Assembly: GCF_027622855.1 (NCBI RefSeq)
Contig: NZ_JAPZVR010000002.1
Span: 1-64,000 of the forward strand
Length of the DNA stretch: 64,000 nt
Origin: Glycomyces algeriensis
GTDB taxonomy: Bacteria > Actinomycetota > Actinomycetes > Mycobacteriales > Micromonosporaceae
Reading direction: 5' to 3'
This document shows positions 1 through 7,875 of this stretch, in pieces. The stretch's first letter is position 1. Each line of letters begins with the position of its first letter. The position numbers were made by a program, and so were the translations under genes. The notes below the pieces were generated by a model that saw only the letters and a list, made by a program, of their open reading frames with translations, was not told the origin of the DNA and searched no databases.

Positions 1-20
1 CCCCCCCCCCCGCCCCGGCC
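1..20. repeat. C-rich run, possible half of a G/C hairpin
   Basis: The window opens with eleven C residues, then G, CCCC, GG and CCC, just downstream of the MMPL stop codon (which lies at 31-33 on the minus strand). It resembles the right half of the G/C hairpin at 28482-28528, which also lies just downstream of a transporter stop codon. The left half, if it exists, is outside the window. Confidence 0.35.
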
Positions 21-30
21 CTTGCGCCGC

Positions 31-2451
31 TTACGAAGTCGTCACGGACTCCCGGTCGGCGTGCGGGTGGCGGCGTTCCAGCGCCGCGCCCTCCACGTCC
101 ACATCGGGCAGCAGGCGGTCGAGCCACTTCGGCAGCCACCAGACCTTGTCGCCGAAGAGGTGCATGAGCGCCGGGATGATGAGCATCCGCACCAGGAACG
201 CGTCCACGAGCACGCCGAAGGCCAGCGCGAACCCGATGGGCCGGATCATCGCCGAGTGCGAGAACACGAACCCGCCGAAGACGGCGATCATGATGATCGC
301 GGCGGCGGTCACGACCGAGCGCCCGGCGCGCAGGCCGTGCACGACGGCCAGGCGCGCGGGGACGCCGTGGGCGTAGGCCTCGCGCATCCCCGAACCCAGG
401 AACAGCATGTAGTCCATGGCGAGCCCGAACAGGATGCCGACCAGGAGCGTGGGCAGGAAGTTCAGGATCGGCCCGGGGCTGTCGACGCCGAAGACGTCGG
501 CGAGCCAGCCCCACTGGTAGATCGCGACCACGCCACCCAGGGCCGCGAAGTAGCTCAGGACGAACCCGAGGGTGGCGGCCACGGGCACGAAGATCGAGCG
601 GAACACCAGGATGAGGATGAGCAGCGAGAGGCCGACGACGACACCGAGGTAGACCGGGAGCGCGTCCGAGAGCTTCTCGGAGATGTCGATGTTGCCGCTC
701 GCGTTGCCCGCCACGCCGATGGAGTCGACGCCGTCGATCTCGAGGCCGCGCAGGGTGTGCACGAGCGCCTCGGTCGCCTCGCTGGTCGGGCCCGACTCGG
801 GCAGGACCTGGAAGGCGGCGACGGTGCGGTCCTCGGAGGTGCCGATCGGCGCGACGGCGACGACGCCGTCCTGGTCGGCGACGGCCTGCGCGATCTGCAG
901 CTGGGCGGCCTGCGCGGCGGCCTCGTCGGGGCTGCCGGGCAGGGTCGCGACGACGAGCAGCGGCCCGTTCTGGCCTTCGCCGAAGCGTTCGGCGACCGTG
1001 GCGTACGCCTGGTACTGGGTGGTGTCGTGCGCTTCGGAGGAGCCGTCGGGCAGGTTGAGGCGCATGTCCATCGCGGGGATCGCGACGACCAGGAGCGCGC
1101 CGATGCCCACGAGCACGCGCAGGAGCGCGCTCGGCGTGCGCATGGCCTTCACCTCGGGGCCGCCGGCGGTCCCGGGCGCCGGGTGCTCGGCGTCGAGGGC
1201 GGCGCGTTCGGAGCGGCGCAGGATCCTCATGCCCGCCAAGGAGAGCAGGGCCGGTATGAAGGTGACGGCGACGAGGACCGCGACGGCGACGCACAGCGCG
1301 CCGACCGAGCCCATGAGGCCGAGGAACGGGATGCCGGTGACGTTCAGGGCCGCCAGCGCGATGAGGACGGTGGCCCCGGCGAAGACGACGGCGTTGCCGG
1401 AGGTGCCGGTGGCGAGGGCGATCGACTCGTCGAGGTCGTAGCCCTCCTTGAGCTGGCGGCGGTGGCGGTTGACGATGAACAGCGCGTAGTCGATGCCGAC
1501 GGCGAGGCCGAGCATGAGGCCGAGGACCGGGGTCACCGAGGCCATGTCGATCACGCCGGAGAGCGACATCGTGGTCATGGCGCCTACGCCGACGCCGACG
1601 AGAGCGGTGAGCAGCGGCAGCGCCGCGCCGATGAGCGTGCCCAGCATGACGATCAGGGCCACGGCCGCGACGACGAGGCCGACGACCTCGCCGGCGCCGA
1701 AGACGCTCGGCACTGATTCGAGCATGTCGGAGGAGTAGTCGGCCTCGACGCCGTCGATCGGGTCGTCGTCGAAGAGGTCGGTGACCGAGGCCTTGGTCTC
1801 GGGGGTGACCTCCATCTGCGGTTCGGTGAAGGCGATGGAGACGACGGCGGCGCTCCCGTCTGCGGAGACCAGGGTGATGCCCGAGGCGAGGTCGAGCAGG
1901 GTCGCGCCCTGCTCGAGCGCGGCGGACTGGGCGTCGAGTTCGGCGAGCCCGGCGTCGACCTGGGCCTGCTGGGCGTCGAGTTCCGCGGAGTCCCCGGCCT
2001 GCTCGCGGGCGAGGTCGAGCTGGTCCTGCGCGGCGTCGAGTTCGGCTCGGGCCGTCTCGATCTGGGTGCGCCCGTCCGCGATCGCCTGCGCCTGGGCGGC
2101 GCGTTCGGCCTCGGTCGCGAACGGGTCGACGGCGGTCTCGACGCCGTCGAGGTCGCCGGCGCGGGCGACGAGGTCGCTGATCTGCGCCTGCTGCTCCGCG
2201 CTGAACGGCTCACCGCTTGCGGTGCTGAGGACGATGGTGCCGGTGCCGCCCGCGGCGGCGGGGATGGCGTCCTTGAGCTGCTCCGTCACGGCCTCGGTGG
2301 GCGTGTCCGGGATGGAGAACGCGGTGGTGAGCGTGCCGCCGAAGAGGGCGAACGCGGCCGCGGCGGCGGCCAGGAGCAGTGCCCAGGCGGCGATGACCGT
2401 CTTGGCGCGGCGGGCGCACCAGCGGCCCACGCGGTACAGGAATTCAGCCAT
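31..2451 (-). CDS. MMPL/RND-family membrane transporter (806 aa)
   Basis: Proton-driven export protein of the MMPL branch of the RND superfamily, in the cytoplasmic membrane; such proteins usually export lipids, siderophores or drugs. One N-terminal membrane helix (about residues 15-38) is followed by a large extracytoplasmic loop with an unusual Ala/Gln/Glu/Asp-rich coiled-coil stretch (about 115-180). Two blocks of membrane helices follow, carrying the expected Asp-Tyr pairs, GIDYALF (about 319-325) and later GLAMDYMLFL, which form the proton relay in this family. The start at 2451 begins MAEFLYRVGRW; the frame stays open further upstream but runs into the regulator. It lies 28 nt downstream of the TetR gene on the same strand, so the two are probably co-transcribed and the regulator is probably its repressor. 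The substrate is unknown. Confidence 0.9.
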   Translation of the reverse strand: MAEFLYRVGRWCARRAKTVIAAWALLLAAAAAAFALFGGTLTTAFSIPDTPTEAVTEQLKDAIPAAAGGTGTIVLSTASGEPFSAEQQAQISDLVARAGDLDGVETAVDPFATEAERAAQAQAIADGRTQIETARAELDAAQDQLDLAREQAGDSAELDAQQAQVDAGLAELDAQSAALEQGATLLDLASGITLVSADGSAAVVSIAFTEPQMEVTPETKASVTDLFDDDPIDGVEADYSSDMLESVPSVFGAGEVVGLVVAAVALIVMLGTLIGAALPLLTALVGVGVGAMTTMSLSGVIDMASVTPVLGLMLGLAVGIDYALFIVNRHRRQLKEGYDLDESIALATGTSGNAVVFAGATVLIALAALNVTGIPFLGLMGSVGALCVAVAVLVAVTFIPALLSLAGMRILRRSERAALDAEHPAPGTAGGPEVKAMRTPSALLRVLVGIGALLVVAIPAMDMRLNLPDGSSEAHDTTQYQAYATVAERFGEGQNGPLLVVATLPGSPDEAAAQAAQLQIAQAVADQDGVVAVAPIGTSEDRTVAAFQVLPESGPTSEATEALVHTLRGLEIDGVDSIGVAGNASGNIDISEKLSDALPVYLGVVVGLSLLILILVFRSIFVPVAATLGFVLSYFAALGGVVAIYQWGWLADVFGVDSPGPILNFLPTLLVGILFGLAMDYMLFLGSGMREAYAHGVPARLAVVHGLRAGRSVVTAAAIIMIAVFGGFVFSHSAMIRPIGFALAFGVLVDAFLVRMLIIPALMHLFGDKVWWLPKWLDRLLPDVDVEGAALERRHPHADRESVTTS

Positions 2452-2479
2452 GTCGGCCTTTCGGGTTGCTGAGGATCGG

Positions 2480-3112
2480 TCAGGCTTCGGGTTCGCGCAG
2501 GACGGCGACGAGGTGATCGAGCAGGTCGTTCCAGACCCGGCGGGAGGCGGCGGTGTCGGTGCCGCCGGTGGCGGCGGTCCAGCGCTCGACGAGGCCGAGG
2601 AGGCCGCCGCAGAAGGCGGAGACGAGGAGGGCGACCTGGAGCGCGTCGGCGCGCGGGTGCCGCTTGGCGATCGAGGCCGACATCCGCTCGGTGAAGAGCG
2701 CGACGGCCCGCTGCATGAGCACGGCCCCGCGTTCGGACTGCTCCTCAACGGTGCCGCCGAGGACTTCGATGAGGTAGGCGACGGTGGGCACGAGGTGCTC
2801 GGCCGAGCCCGCCGCGGCGAGGTCGCCGAGGACCGTCGCGTCATCGCCGGAGGCGCTGGCGGCTTCGGCCTCCATGGCGTCGACGATGTCGACGAGCATG
2901 CGCCCGGCCGCGGCGGTGACCGCGGCTTCGAGAGAGTCGAAGTGGTTGAACACGGTGCGGCGCGAGACGTCGGCGGCGGCGGCCAGCTCGTCCACGGAGA
3001 AGTGGGTGGAGCGGCGCTCGCGCATCAGGGCCGCGGCGGCGTCGAGGATCGCCTTGCGGCTCCTGGCCTTCAAGGCGGCGCGGCGGTCGACGGGCGCGGG
3101 TGTCGCGGACAT
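2480..3112 (-). CDS. TetR/AcrR-family transcriptional regulator (210 aa)
   Basis: One-component repressor with an N-terminal helix-turn-helix at about residues 18-65 (SVDELAAAADVSRRTVFNHF is a canonical TetR recognition segment) and a C-terminal ligand-binding helical domain. It is the first gene of a two-gene unit with the MMPL transporter, which suggests self-regulated control of that pump. The ATG at 3112 has no Shine-Dalgarno sequence but lies 8 nt after a -10-like TAGTGT, so the message is probably leaderless. The inducer cannot be read from sequence. Confidence 0.9.
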   Translation of the reverse strand: MSATPAPVDRRAALKARSRKAILDAAAALMRERRSTHFSVDELAAAADVSRRTVFNHFDSLEAAVTAAAGRMLVDIVDAMEAEAASASGDDATVLGDLAAAGSAEHLVPTVAYLIEVLGGTVEEQSERGAVLMQRAVALFTERMSASIAKRHPRADALQVALLVSAFCGGLLGLVERWTAATGGTDTAASRRVWNDLLDHLVAVLREPEA

Positions 3113-3149
3113 GGTGATTACACTAAGTGCAACGACGCACGCAGTGCAA
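3112..3149 (-). promoter_or_regulatory. Promoter and candidate operator of the tetR-MMPL unit
   Basis: On the minus strand TTGCAC (3149-3144) and TAGTGT (3125-3120) are 18 nt apart, and the ATG starts 8 nt after the -10 box. The heptamer AGTGCAA (plus strand) occurs at 3126-3132 and 3143-3149, 17 nt apart, so one copy covers the -35 and the other fills the spacer. That is a plausible repressor site. The promoter match is seen; the regulator assignment is inferred. Confidence 0.55.
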
Positions 3150-3372
3150 ATACTTGACGCGTGGTTCCGGCCACAGCGGCGAGTGGTGCCGGAGTGCGGC
3201 TGCCAGAACCGACGTCGAGGAGCCGGCGGGCGACATGCTCACACGACCTCGTCACCGAGCCGCCGCGCACGCGCACCCTCGTGCCCCCCGACCTGCTCGC
3301 ACTCGAAGGCCCCTGAACCCGGATCGGACCTGACCGGCGACATGCCTGCACCGCGTCGTGGAGAATGCTGGC

Positions 3373-3753
3373 ATGCTCATCGCCGTCCAGATCCTCGCCG
3401 GCCTCGCCGGCCTCCTGCACGCCTACATCTGGGTCATGGAGTCCCTGCGGTTCTCCGATCCGAAGGTGCACCGCGGCGTATTCCGGGTAGCCGCCGAAGA
3501 CGTGGAGGCCGTCCGGCCCTGGGCGTTCAACCAGGGCTGGTACAACCTGTTCCTCGCGATCGGGGCCCTCGTCGGCGTCGCGGTCGTGAGGTCCGAAGCG
3601 GCCGTGGGCATGACGCTCATCGTGTCCGCGTGCGGCTCGATGCTCGCCGCGGCGCTCGTCCTGGTCCTGACGGACCGGTCGATGGCCCCGGCAGCGCTGA
3701 AGCAGGGCCTGCTCCCGGCGCTGGCCCTGCTGTTTTCCTTGGCGCTGCTGTAG
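3373..3753 (+). CDS. DUF1304 family small membrane protein (126 aa)
   Basis: Small integral membrane protein with four predicted helices, matching the DUF1304 family: an N-terminal LAGLLHAYIWVMES segment and a central NQGWYNLFLAIGA segment are the typical conserved parts. Function is unknown for the family. The ATG at 3373 is chosen over the upstream GTG at 3358 because GGAG lies about 9 nt before it and the family starts at this helix. It is transcribed divergently from tetR and lies upstream of kptA on the same strand, with 47 nt between. Confidence 0.8.
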   Translation: MLIAVQILAGLAGLLHAYIWVMESLRFSDPKVHRGVFRVAAEDVEAVRPWAFNQGWYNLFLAIGALVGVAVVRSEAAVGMTLIVSACGSMLAAALVLVLTDRSMAPAALKQGLLPALALLFSLALL

Positions 3754-3800
3754 GGCGGCGCGATAATCTGGCGTTCCCCTCGGCGAGAATGGAGAGCGAA

Positions 3801-4343
3801 GTGGACGATCGGCGATTGGTGAAGGTCTCGAAGTACCTCTCGCGGCACCTGCGCCACGAGCCCGAGCGGATCGGGATCGAGCTGGACGAGCACGGCTGGG
3901 TCGAGGTCGACGTGCTGCTCAAGGCCCTCGCCGACCGGAACTTCCAGGTCACCCGCCAGGAGCTGGAAGAGGTCGTGGCCCGCAACGACAAGCAGCGGTT
4001 CGCCATGCGGGACGGCAGGATCCGGGCCAACCAGGGCCACACCGTGGACGTGGACCTCGATCTCACCCCGGCCGTGCCGCCGCCCGTGCTCTACCACGGG
4101 ACCGCCGGCGGCTTCGTCGCGACGATCCGCGAAGAGGGCATCAAGGCCATGGACCGGCACCACGTGCACCTCTCCCCCGACCGCGAGACGGCGGTCAAGG
4201 TGGGCTCGCGGCGCGGCAAGCCCGTGATCCTCGTGATCGACGCCAAGCGGATGGCCGGAGCGGGCCACACGTTCTACAAGTCCGAGAACGGCGTCTGGCT
4301 CACCGACCACGTCCCCGCCTGGGCCGTCATGTTCCCCGGCTGA
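3801..4343 (+). CDS. kptA: RNA 2'-phosphotransferase KptA/Tpt1 (180 aa)
   Basis: Homologue of Tpt1, which in eukaryotes removes the splice-junction 2'-phosphate from tRNA by transfer to NAD+, giving ADP-ribose 1'',2''-cyclic phosphate. Visible are the N-terminal winged-helix part with VSKYLSRHLRH (the conserved Arg/His pair) and the C-terminal ADP-ribosyltransferase-like fold with LYHGT and a following HHVHLS segment. Length is typical. The GTG at 3801 is preferred because GGAGAG ends 4 nt before it and the family motif VSKYLSRHLRH begins at residue 8; an ATG at 3789 would add four residues but lacks a good ribosome-binding site. In bacteria there is no tRNA splicing of this kind, so the natural substrate is unclear. 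Confidence 0.9.
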   Translation: MDDRRLVKVSKYLSRHLRHEPERIGIELDEHGWVEVDVLLKALADRNFQVTRQELEEVVARNDKQRFAMRDGRIRANQGHTVDVDLDLTPAVPPPVLYHGTAGGFVATIREEGIKAMDRHHVHLSPDRETAVKVGSRRGKPVILVIDAKRMAGAGHTFYKSENGVWLTDHVPAWAVMFPG

Positions 4344-4352
4344 ACGGTGAGG

Positions 4353-4392
4353 CGCCCGGGGCCGCCTCCACGCGTGGAGGCGGCCCCGGGCG
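4353..4392. terminator. Perfect 40-bp palindrome, bidirectional terminator
   Basis: Twenty bases starting CGCCCGGGGCCGCCTCCACG are followed immediately by their exact reverse complement, between the convergent ends of kptA and the MFS gene. It is a very stable hairpin without a U-tract, as is common for actinobacterial terminators. Confidence 0.75.
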
Positions 4393-4401
4393 TTCGCGTT
4401 C

Positions 4402-5853
4402 CTAGCCGATGGCGACCGGGACCGGTTCGGCCGCGCCGGCCGTCTTGCGGGTCTTGATGACCGTGATGGCGATGACCAGGGCCGCCGCCGCGAGGCCGGC
4501 GGCGATGCCGTACCCGAGGCGGAAGCCGCCCGTGAGGGCCTCGGCCTGCGCCGAGCCGCCGTCGAGGAGCGTCCCGGTGCGGGCCGAGACCGCGGTGCTG
4601 ATGACCGCGAGGCCGACCGCGCCGCCGACCTGCTGGGCGGTGTTGAACAGGCCGGAGGTGACCCCGGCGTCCTCGGGCTTCGAGTCGGCCATGCCGAGGG
4701 TCATCAGTGCGGGCATCGCCAGGCCGAAGCCGAGCGGCGCGGTGATCATGCCGGGCAGGACGTCGACGAGGTAGTTGCCGTCGGCCCGCATCTGGGCGAA
4801 GAGGATGAAGCCGACGACCATGAGCGAGAGGCCGGCGAGCACCATCGGGCGGGCCCCGAAGCGGGTCAGGAGCCGCGGGGCGAGCGCCATCGAGACCACC
4901 GCGATCACGATCGGGGCGGGCAGGAACGCCAGGCCCGCCGCCAGCGGCGCGAACTCGAGGACCTGCTGGAGGTAGAGGACTGTGAAGAACATGAACCCGA
5001 AGGCCGCGCCGACCATGAGCGACTGCGAGAGGTTCGCCCCGGCCACGTTGCGGGAGAACAGGATGCGCAGCGGGATCAGCGGCGAGGCGGCCTTCGCCTG
5101 GCGGACGAAGAACCCGGCGAGCAGCGCGATCGCGAGGGCGCCCATGCCCAGGGTGCGGGCCGAGGTGAGGCCGTACCGCTCGGTCTCGATCAGGGTGTAG
5201 ACGGCCAGCATCAGGCCGGAGGTCACCAGGGCCGCGCCGATCACGTCCGCCCCGGCCTTCAGGCCGATGCCGCGGTCGGCGGGCAGGAGCTTCCAGGCCA
5301 TCGCGGCCACGATGAGGCCGAGCGGGAGGTTCACGTAGAAGACCGATTCCCAGCCGAGGGTCTCGGTGAGCACGCCGCCCACCACGCTGCCAGCGGCGCC
5401 GCCGCCGGCGGAGGCGAAGCCGTAGACGCCGATGGCCTTCACCTGGTGCTGCGGTTCGGGGAAGATCGTGACGATCATGCCCAGGAGACCGGCGGCCGTG
5501 ATGGCGCCGCCGACGCCCTGCACGAAGCGGGCGGCCAGCAGGAAGCCCTGCGAATCGGCCAGCGCCGCCGCGACGGAGGCGAGGGTGAAGAGGGCCAGTC
5601 CGGCGAGGAACACCTGCTTGCGGCTGACGAGGTCGCCGAGCCGGCCGGCGAGGAGCAGCAGGCCGCCGAAGGGGATCACGTAGGCGTTGACGGTCCACAC
5701 GAGGTTCGCCTGGCTGAACGCGAGGTCCTCGCGGATGGCCGGGAGGGCGATGCTGACGATGTTCTGGTCCAGGACGATCATGACCTGGGCGGCCGCGAGT
5801 GCGATCACCGCGAGCCAACGGGTGCGAAGGCTCTGCGCTGCAATGGGTGACAT
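4402..5853 (-). CDS. MFS drug-efflux transporter, DHA2/EmrB-QacA type (483 aa)
   Basis: Major facilitator with about 14 membrane helices. Family features seen are the N-terminal LDQNIVSIALPAI segment after helix 1, the GRLGDLVSRKQ loop (motif A, between helices 2 and 3) and the exporter motif C region, GSVVGGVLTETLGW, in helix 5. The length fits 14-helix drug:proton antiporters. The ATG at 5853 is preceded by AGGAG at 6-nt spacing. It is divergent from an HxlR-family regulator across 226 bp, which is the usual arrangement for a regulated multidrug or metabolite exporter. Substrate unknown. Confidence 0.9.
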   Translation of the reverse strand: MSPIAAQSLRTRWLAVIALAAAQVMIVLDQNIVSIALPAIREDLAFSQANLVWTVNAYVIPFGGLLLLAGRLGDLVSRKQVFLAGLALFTLASVAAALADSQGFLLAARFVQGVGGAITAAGLLGMIVTIFPEPQHQVKAIGVYGFASAGGGAAGSVVGGVLTETLGWESVFYVNLPLGLIVAAMAWKLLPADRGIGLKAGADVIGAALVTSGLMLAVYTLIETERYGLTSARTLGMGALAIALLAGFFVRQAKAASPLIPLRILFSRNVAGANLSQSLMVGAAFGFMFFTVLYLQQVLEFAPLAAGLAFLPAPIVIAVVSMALAPRLLTRFGARPMVLAGLSLMVVGFILFAQMRADGNYLVDVLPGMITAPLGFGLAMPALMTLGMADSKPEDAGVTSGLFNTAQQVGGAVGLAVISTAVSARTGTLLDGGSAQAEALTGGFRLGYGIAAGLAAAALVIAITVIKTRKTAGAAEPVPVAIG

Positions 5854-5892
5854 CGGGTTCTCCTGTTGGGACGGCTCGGAAGCTCAGCTAGG

Positions 5893-5985
5893 GGAACGTT
5901 TTGTTCCTGGGGTAATCATGTGTTCCAATGGAGCGATCCGTAAGAAGGCACTTTCATGTGCCAGGGGGTACAGGGATGTTCCTGT
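5893..5985. promoter_or_regulatory. Candidate operators between MFS and hxlR genes
   Basis: GGAAC-N5-GTTCC at 5893-5907 is an inverted repeat followed by another GTTCC at 5932-5936, and ACAGG-N6-CCTGT lies at 5970-5985. The cluster of GTTCC half-sites in the divergent region suggests binding sites for the adjacent HxlR-type regulator. This is inferred from position and symmetry only. Confidence 0.4.
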
Positions 5986-6079
5986 CCAGGTCGACCGGCC
6001 TTTTCCCTGCATGTGACGTGCGACATAGGCGCCCCTGGTCTCGGCCCGAGGCGCCGCACCGCTGCTGAGGAGTGGACCG

Positions 6080-6469
6080 ATGAACGACGACGACTGCGTC
6101 CTGCCGAAGTCCGACGTGCAGGCCGAGGCCTGCCCGATCGTCCAGATCATCGACCGGGTGGCGGGCAAGTGGTCGGTCTCGATCCTGGTCGCGGCCATCC
6201 GGAAGCCGGTGCGCTACACCGAGCTCGAGCGCTCGGTCCCCGGCATCAGCCGCCGGATGCTCACCCTGACCTTGCGGAACCTCGAACGGGACGGCCTGCT
6301 CGAGCGCACCGTCTACCCGACCGTGCCGCCGAAGGTCGAGTACAGCGCGACCCCGAGCGCGCGGGAGCTGTACGGGCACCTGACGGGCCTGCTCGATTGG
6401 GCCGAGCGCCACCAGCCCGAGATCATCGAGGCCCGGAAGGCGTACGACGAGCAGGCGCTCGCCGCGTGA
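6080..6469 (+). CDS. HxlR-family winged-helix regulator (129 aa)
   Basis: Small MarR-related regulator. Near the N-terminus it has a Cys (residue 6) and a Cys-Pro (about residues 18-19); the family core follows (DRVAGKWSVSILVAAI, RYTELERSVPGISRRML, LERDGLLERTVYPTVPPKVEY). Some HxlR proteins (HypR, YodB types) sense electrophiles through an N-terminal Cys, so redox sensing is possible but not shown. GAGGAG lies 10 nt before the ATG. It is divergent from the MFS exporter, its likely target. The last codons are part of a 30-bp tandem repeat. Confidence 0.85.
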   Translation: MNDDDCVLPKSDVQAEACPIVQIIDRVAGKWSVSILVAAIRKPVRYTELERSVPGISRRMLTLTLRNLERDGLLERTVYPTVPPKVEYSATPSARELYGHLTGLLDWAERHQPEIIEARKAYDEQALAA

Positions 6470-6531
6470 AGCACAGGCGAGCAGGCGCTCGCGACTTGAG
6501 GCACAGGCGAGCGGGCGCTCGCCGCGTGAGC
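6449..6531. repeat. 30-bp tandem repeat, about 2.8 copies
   Basis: Copies begin at 6449, 6479 and 6509 with GAGCAGGCGCTCGC or GAGCGGGCGCTCGC, each containing a GAGC-N4-GCTC dyad. Copy 1 encodes the last residues of the HxlR protein (EQALAA and stop); the others are intergenic, running up to the start of the next gene. Confidence 0.75.
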
Positions 6532-6533
6532 GC

Positions 6534-6890
6534 ATGAAGCGAAGGAAGCACCGCCGCACTCGCACCCTTAAGCGCTTCATCGTCGTCGGGCGCACACCGC
6601 CCGGCGCGTGGCCCGTGGAAGTGGGGATCCACCCCGCCGGCCGCGACTCCGTCCTCTCGTTCTCGGAGGGGCCGCATCAGATCAACGCGGGGGGCCTGGT
6701 CCACGTCGCGAACGTCCTCGACGAATCGCGGACCGGCGTGCATCCGCTGTTCGCGAGGCAGTTCGACGCGACGGGACTGCACTGGCTCGTGCCGCTGCTC
6801 GTCCGCCTCCACGGCGGCGAGGACGTGGAGGGCGAGATCACGGCGGCCTACCGGGAACGGCACGGCGGGCCGCCCGAGCGGAGGGACTGA
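6534..6890 (+). CDS. Hypothetical basic N-terminal protein (118 aa)
   Basis: No family recognised. The frame has consistent G/C third positions, which supports real coding. The N-terminus is strongly basic (MKRRKHRRTRTLKR), followed by a compact region with PVEVGIHPAG and EGPHQINAGGLVHVANVLDES, and an acidic/basic tail. No signal peptide or membrane helix is clear. It follows the hxlR gene after the 30-bp repeats and ends 29 nt before the convergent IMPase-type gene. The ATG at 6534 lacks a good Shine-Dalgarno sequence, so the start is uncertain. Confidence 0.55.
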   Translation: MKRRKHRRTRTLKRFIVVGRTPPGAWPVEVGIHPAGRDSVLSFSEGPHQINAGGLVHVANVLDESRTGVHPLFARQFDATGLHWLVPLLVRLHGGEDVEGEITAAYRERHGGPPERRD

Positions 6891-6919
6891 CCCCGGTCAG
6901 GGCGTGCTCTCCTTGCGGC

Positions 6920-7708
6920 TCACGCGAGTTCGGCGAGGAGCGCCCGGTGGAGGTGCGGGGCGGCGGCGAGGACCGAGAGGGCCCCGTCGCCGTAGTCGAC
7001 GCCGTCGAGGTCGGTGACGAGCAGGCCGGCCTCGCGGCAGATCACGGTCCCGGCCGCGACGTCCCACAGGTTGACGCGTTCGTGGAAGACCGCGTCGACC
7101 CGGCCGGCCGCGAGCCAGCACATGTCCAGGGCGGCGGTGCCGAGCATGCGGATGCGCTGCACCTTCGGCACGATCCGCTGGAGGGTGGCGAGGCGGCGGA
7201 GGTTGCGCTTGTCGGCGTCCGGGCCGACCGAGAAGTCCCCCATGGCGACCACGGCCTCGGCGAGCTCGGCCGGGCCGGTGGAGTGCAGCGCCTGCTTGTT
7301 CAGGGCCGCGCCGTGGCCGAGCGCGGCGCTGAAGCGCTCTTCGGACATCGGGGCGTGGACGACGCCGACCACCGGCATCCCGTTGCGCACCAAGGCGAGT
7401 GAGACGCCGAACATGGGCGAGCCGTGCGCGAAGTTGATGGTTCCGTCGATCGGGTCGAGCACCCATTCGTAGTGCGACTCCGTGTCGCCGGTGCGGCCCC
7501 GCTCCTCCCCCAGCAGCGGGATCGCCGGGGTCTCCCGCTCGAGGAAGGCGCGGACCGCGTCCTCGGCGGCGTAGTCGAGGTCCGTGGCGAAGTCCCGGTC
7601 GCCCTTGCCGCTGATGGAGCGCTCGCGCCCGATCCCCTCCCGGATCACCGCGACGGCCGTCTCGGCCGCCCGCTCCGCCGTGCCCAGGAATTCCAGCAGC
7701 TCGCTCAT
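6920..7708 (-). CDS. Inositol-monophosphatase family phosphatase (262 aa)
   Basis: Mg2+- or Li+-sensitive sugar phosphatase fold. The two diagnostic metal-site motifs are present: GEE (about residues 67-69) followed by WVLDPIDGTINFAHG (DPIDGT at about 85-90), and the C-terminal LWDVAAG with its metal-binding Asp (about 215). Members hydrolyse inositol phosphates, histidinol phosphate, fructose-1,6-bisphosphate or PAP, and the sequence alone does not decide which. Length is normal. It lies downstream of the GH127 operon on the same strand but is separated from it by a hairpin terminator, so it is probably an independent transcript. Confidence 0.88.
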   Translation of the reverse strand: MSELLEFLGTAERAAETAVAVIREGIGRERSISGKGDRDFATDLDYAAEDAVRAFLERETPAIPLLGEERGRTGDTESHYEWVLDPIDGTINFAHGSPMFGVSLALVRNGMPVVGVVHAPMSEERFSAALGHGAALNKQALHSTGPAELAEAVVAMGDFSVGPDADKRNLRRLATLQRIVPKVQRIRMLGTAALDMCWLAAGRVDAVFHERVNLWDVAAGTVICREAGLLVTDLDGVDYGDGALSVLAAAPHLHRALLAELA

Positions 7709-7831
7709 TATGCAGTTCCCGCCTTTGCTCGACCCACCCCGAAGGATTTCATCCTAAAGGTGCAAGACCATGCGGCACTTGGACTCCCAGTGCGACGTTC
7801 TGCCTGATTTCTCCGGCCCGCCCGGCACGAG

Positions 7832-7868
7832 GGGCCGGTGCGGCCCGGAGTGCGGGTCGCACCGGCCC
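7832..7868 (-). terminator. Terminator hairpin after the GH127 operon
   Basis: GGGCCGGTGCG (7832-7842) pairs with CGCACCGGCCC (7858-7868) around a 15-nt loop, 7 nt past the GH127 stop codon on the minus strand. Confidence 0.6.
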
Positions 7869-7875
7869 GTTCCCG

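Noticed and set aside
22-1716. Long plus-strand open frame opposite the MMPL gene
   Set aside because: It is the antisense of a gene with clear family motifs, and its composition (Arg/Gly/Asp/His-rich) is that of a shadow frame.
6449-6531. CRISPR or attachment-site repeats
   Set aside because: Adjacent copies with no spacers, no integrase or tRNA nearby.
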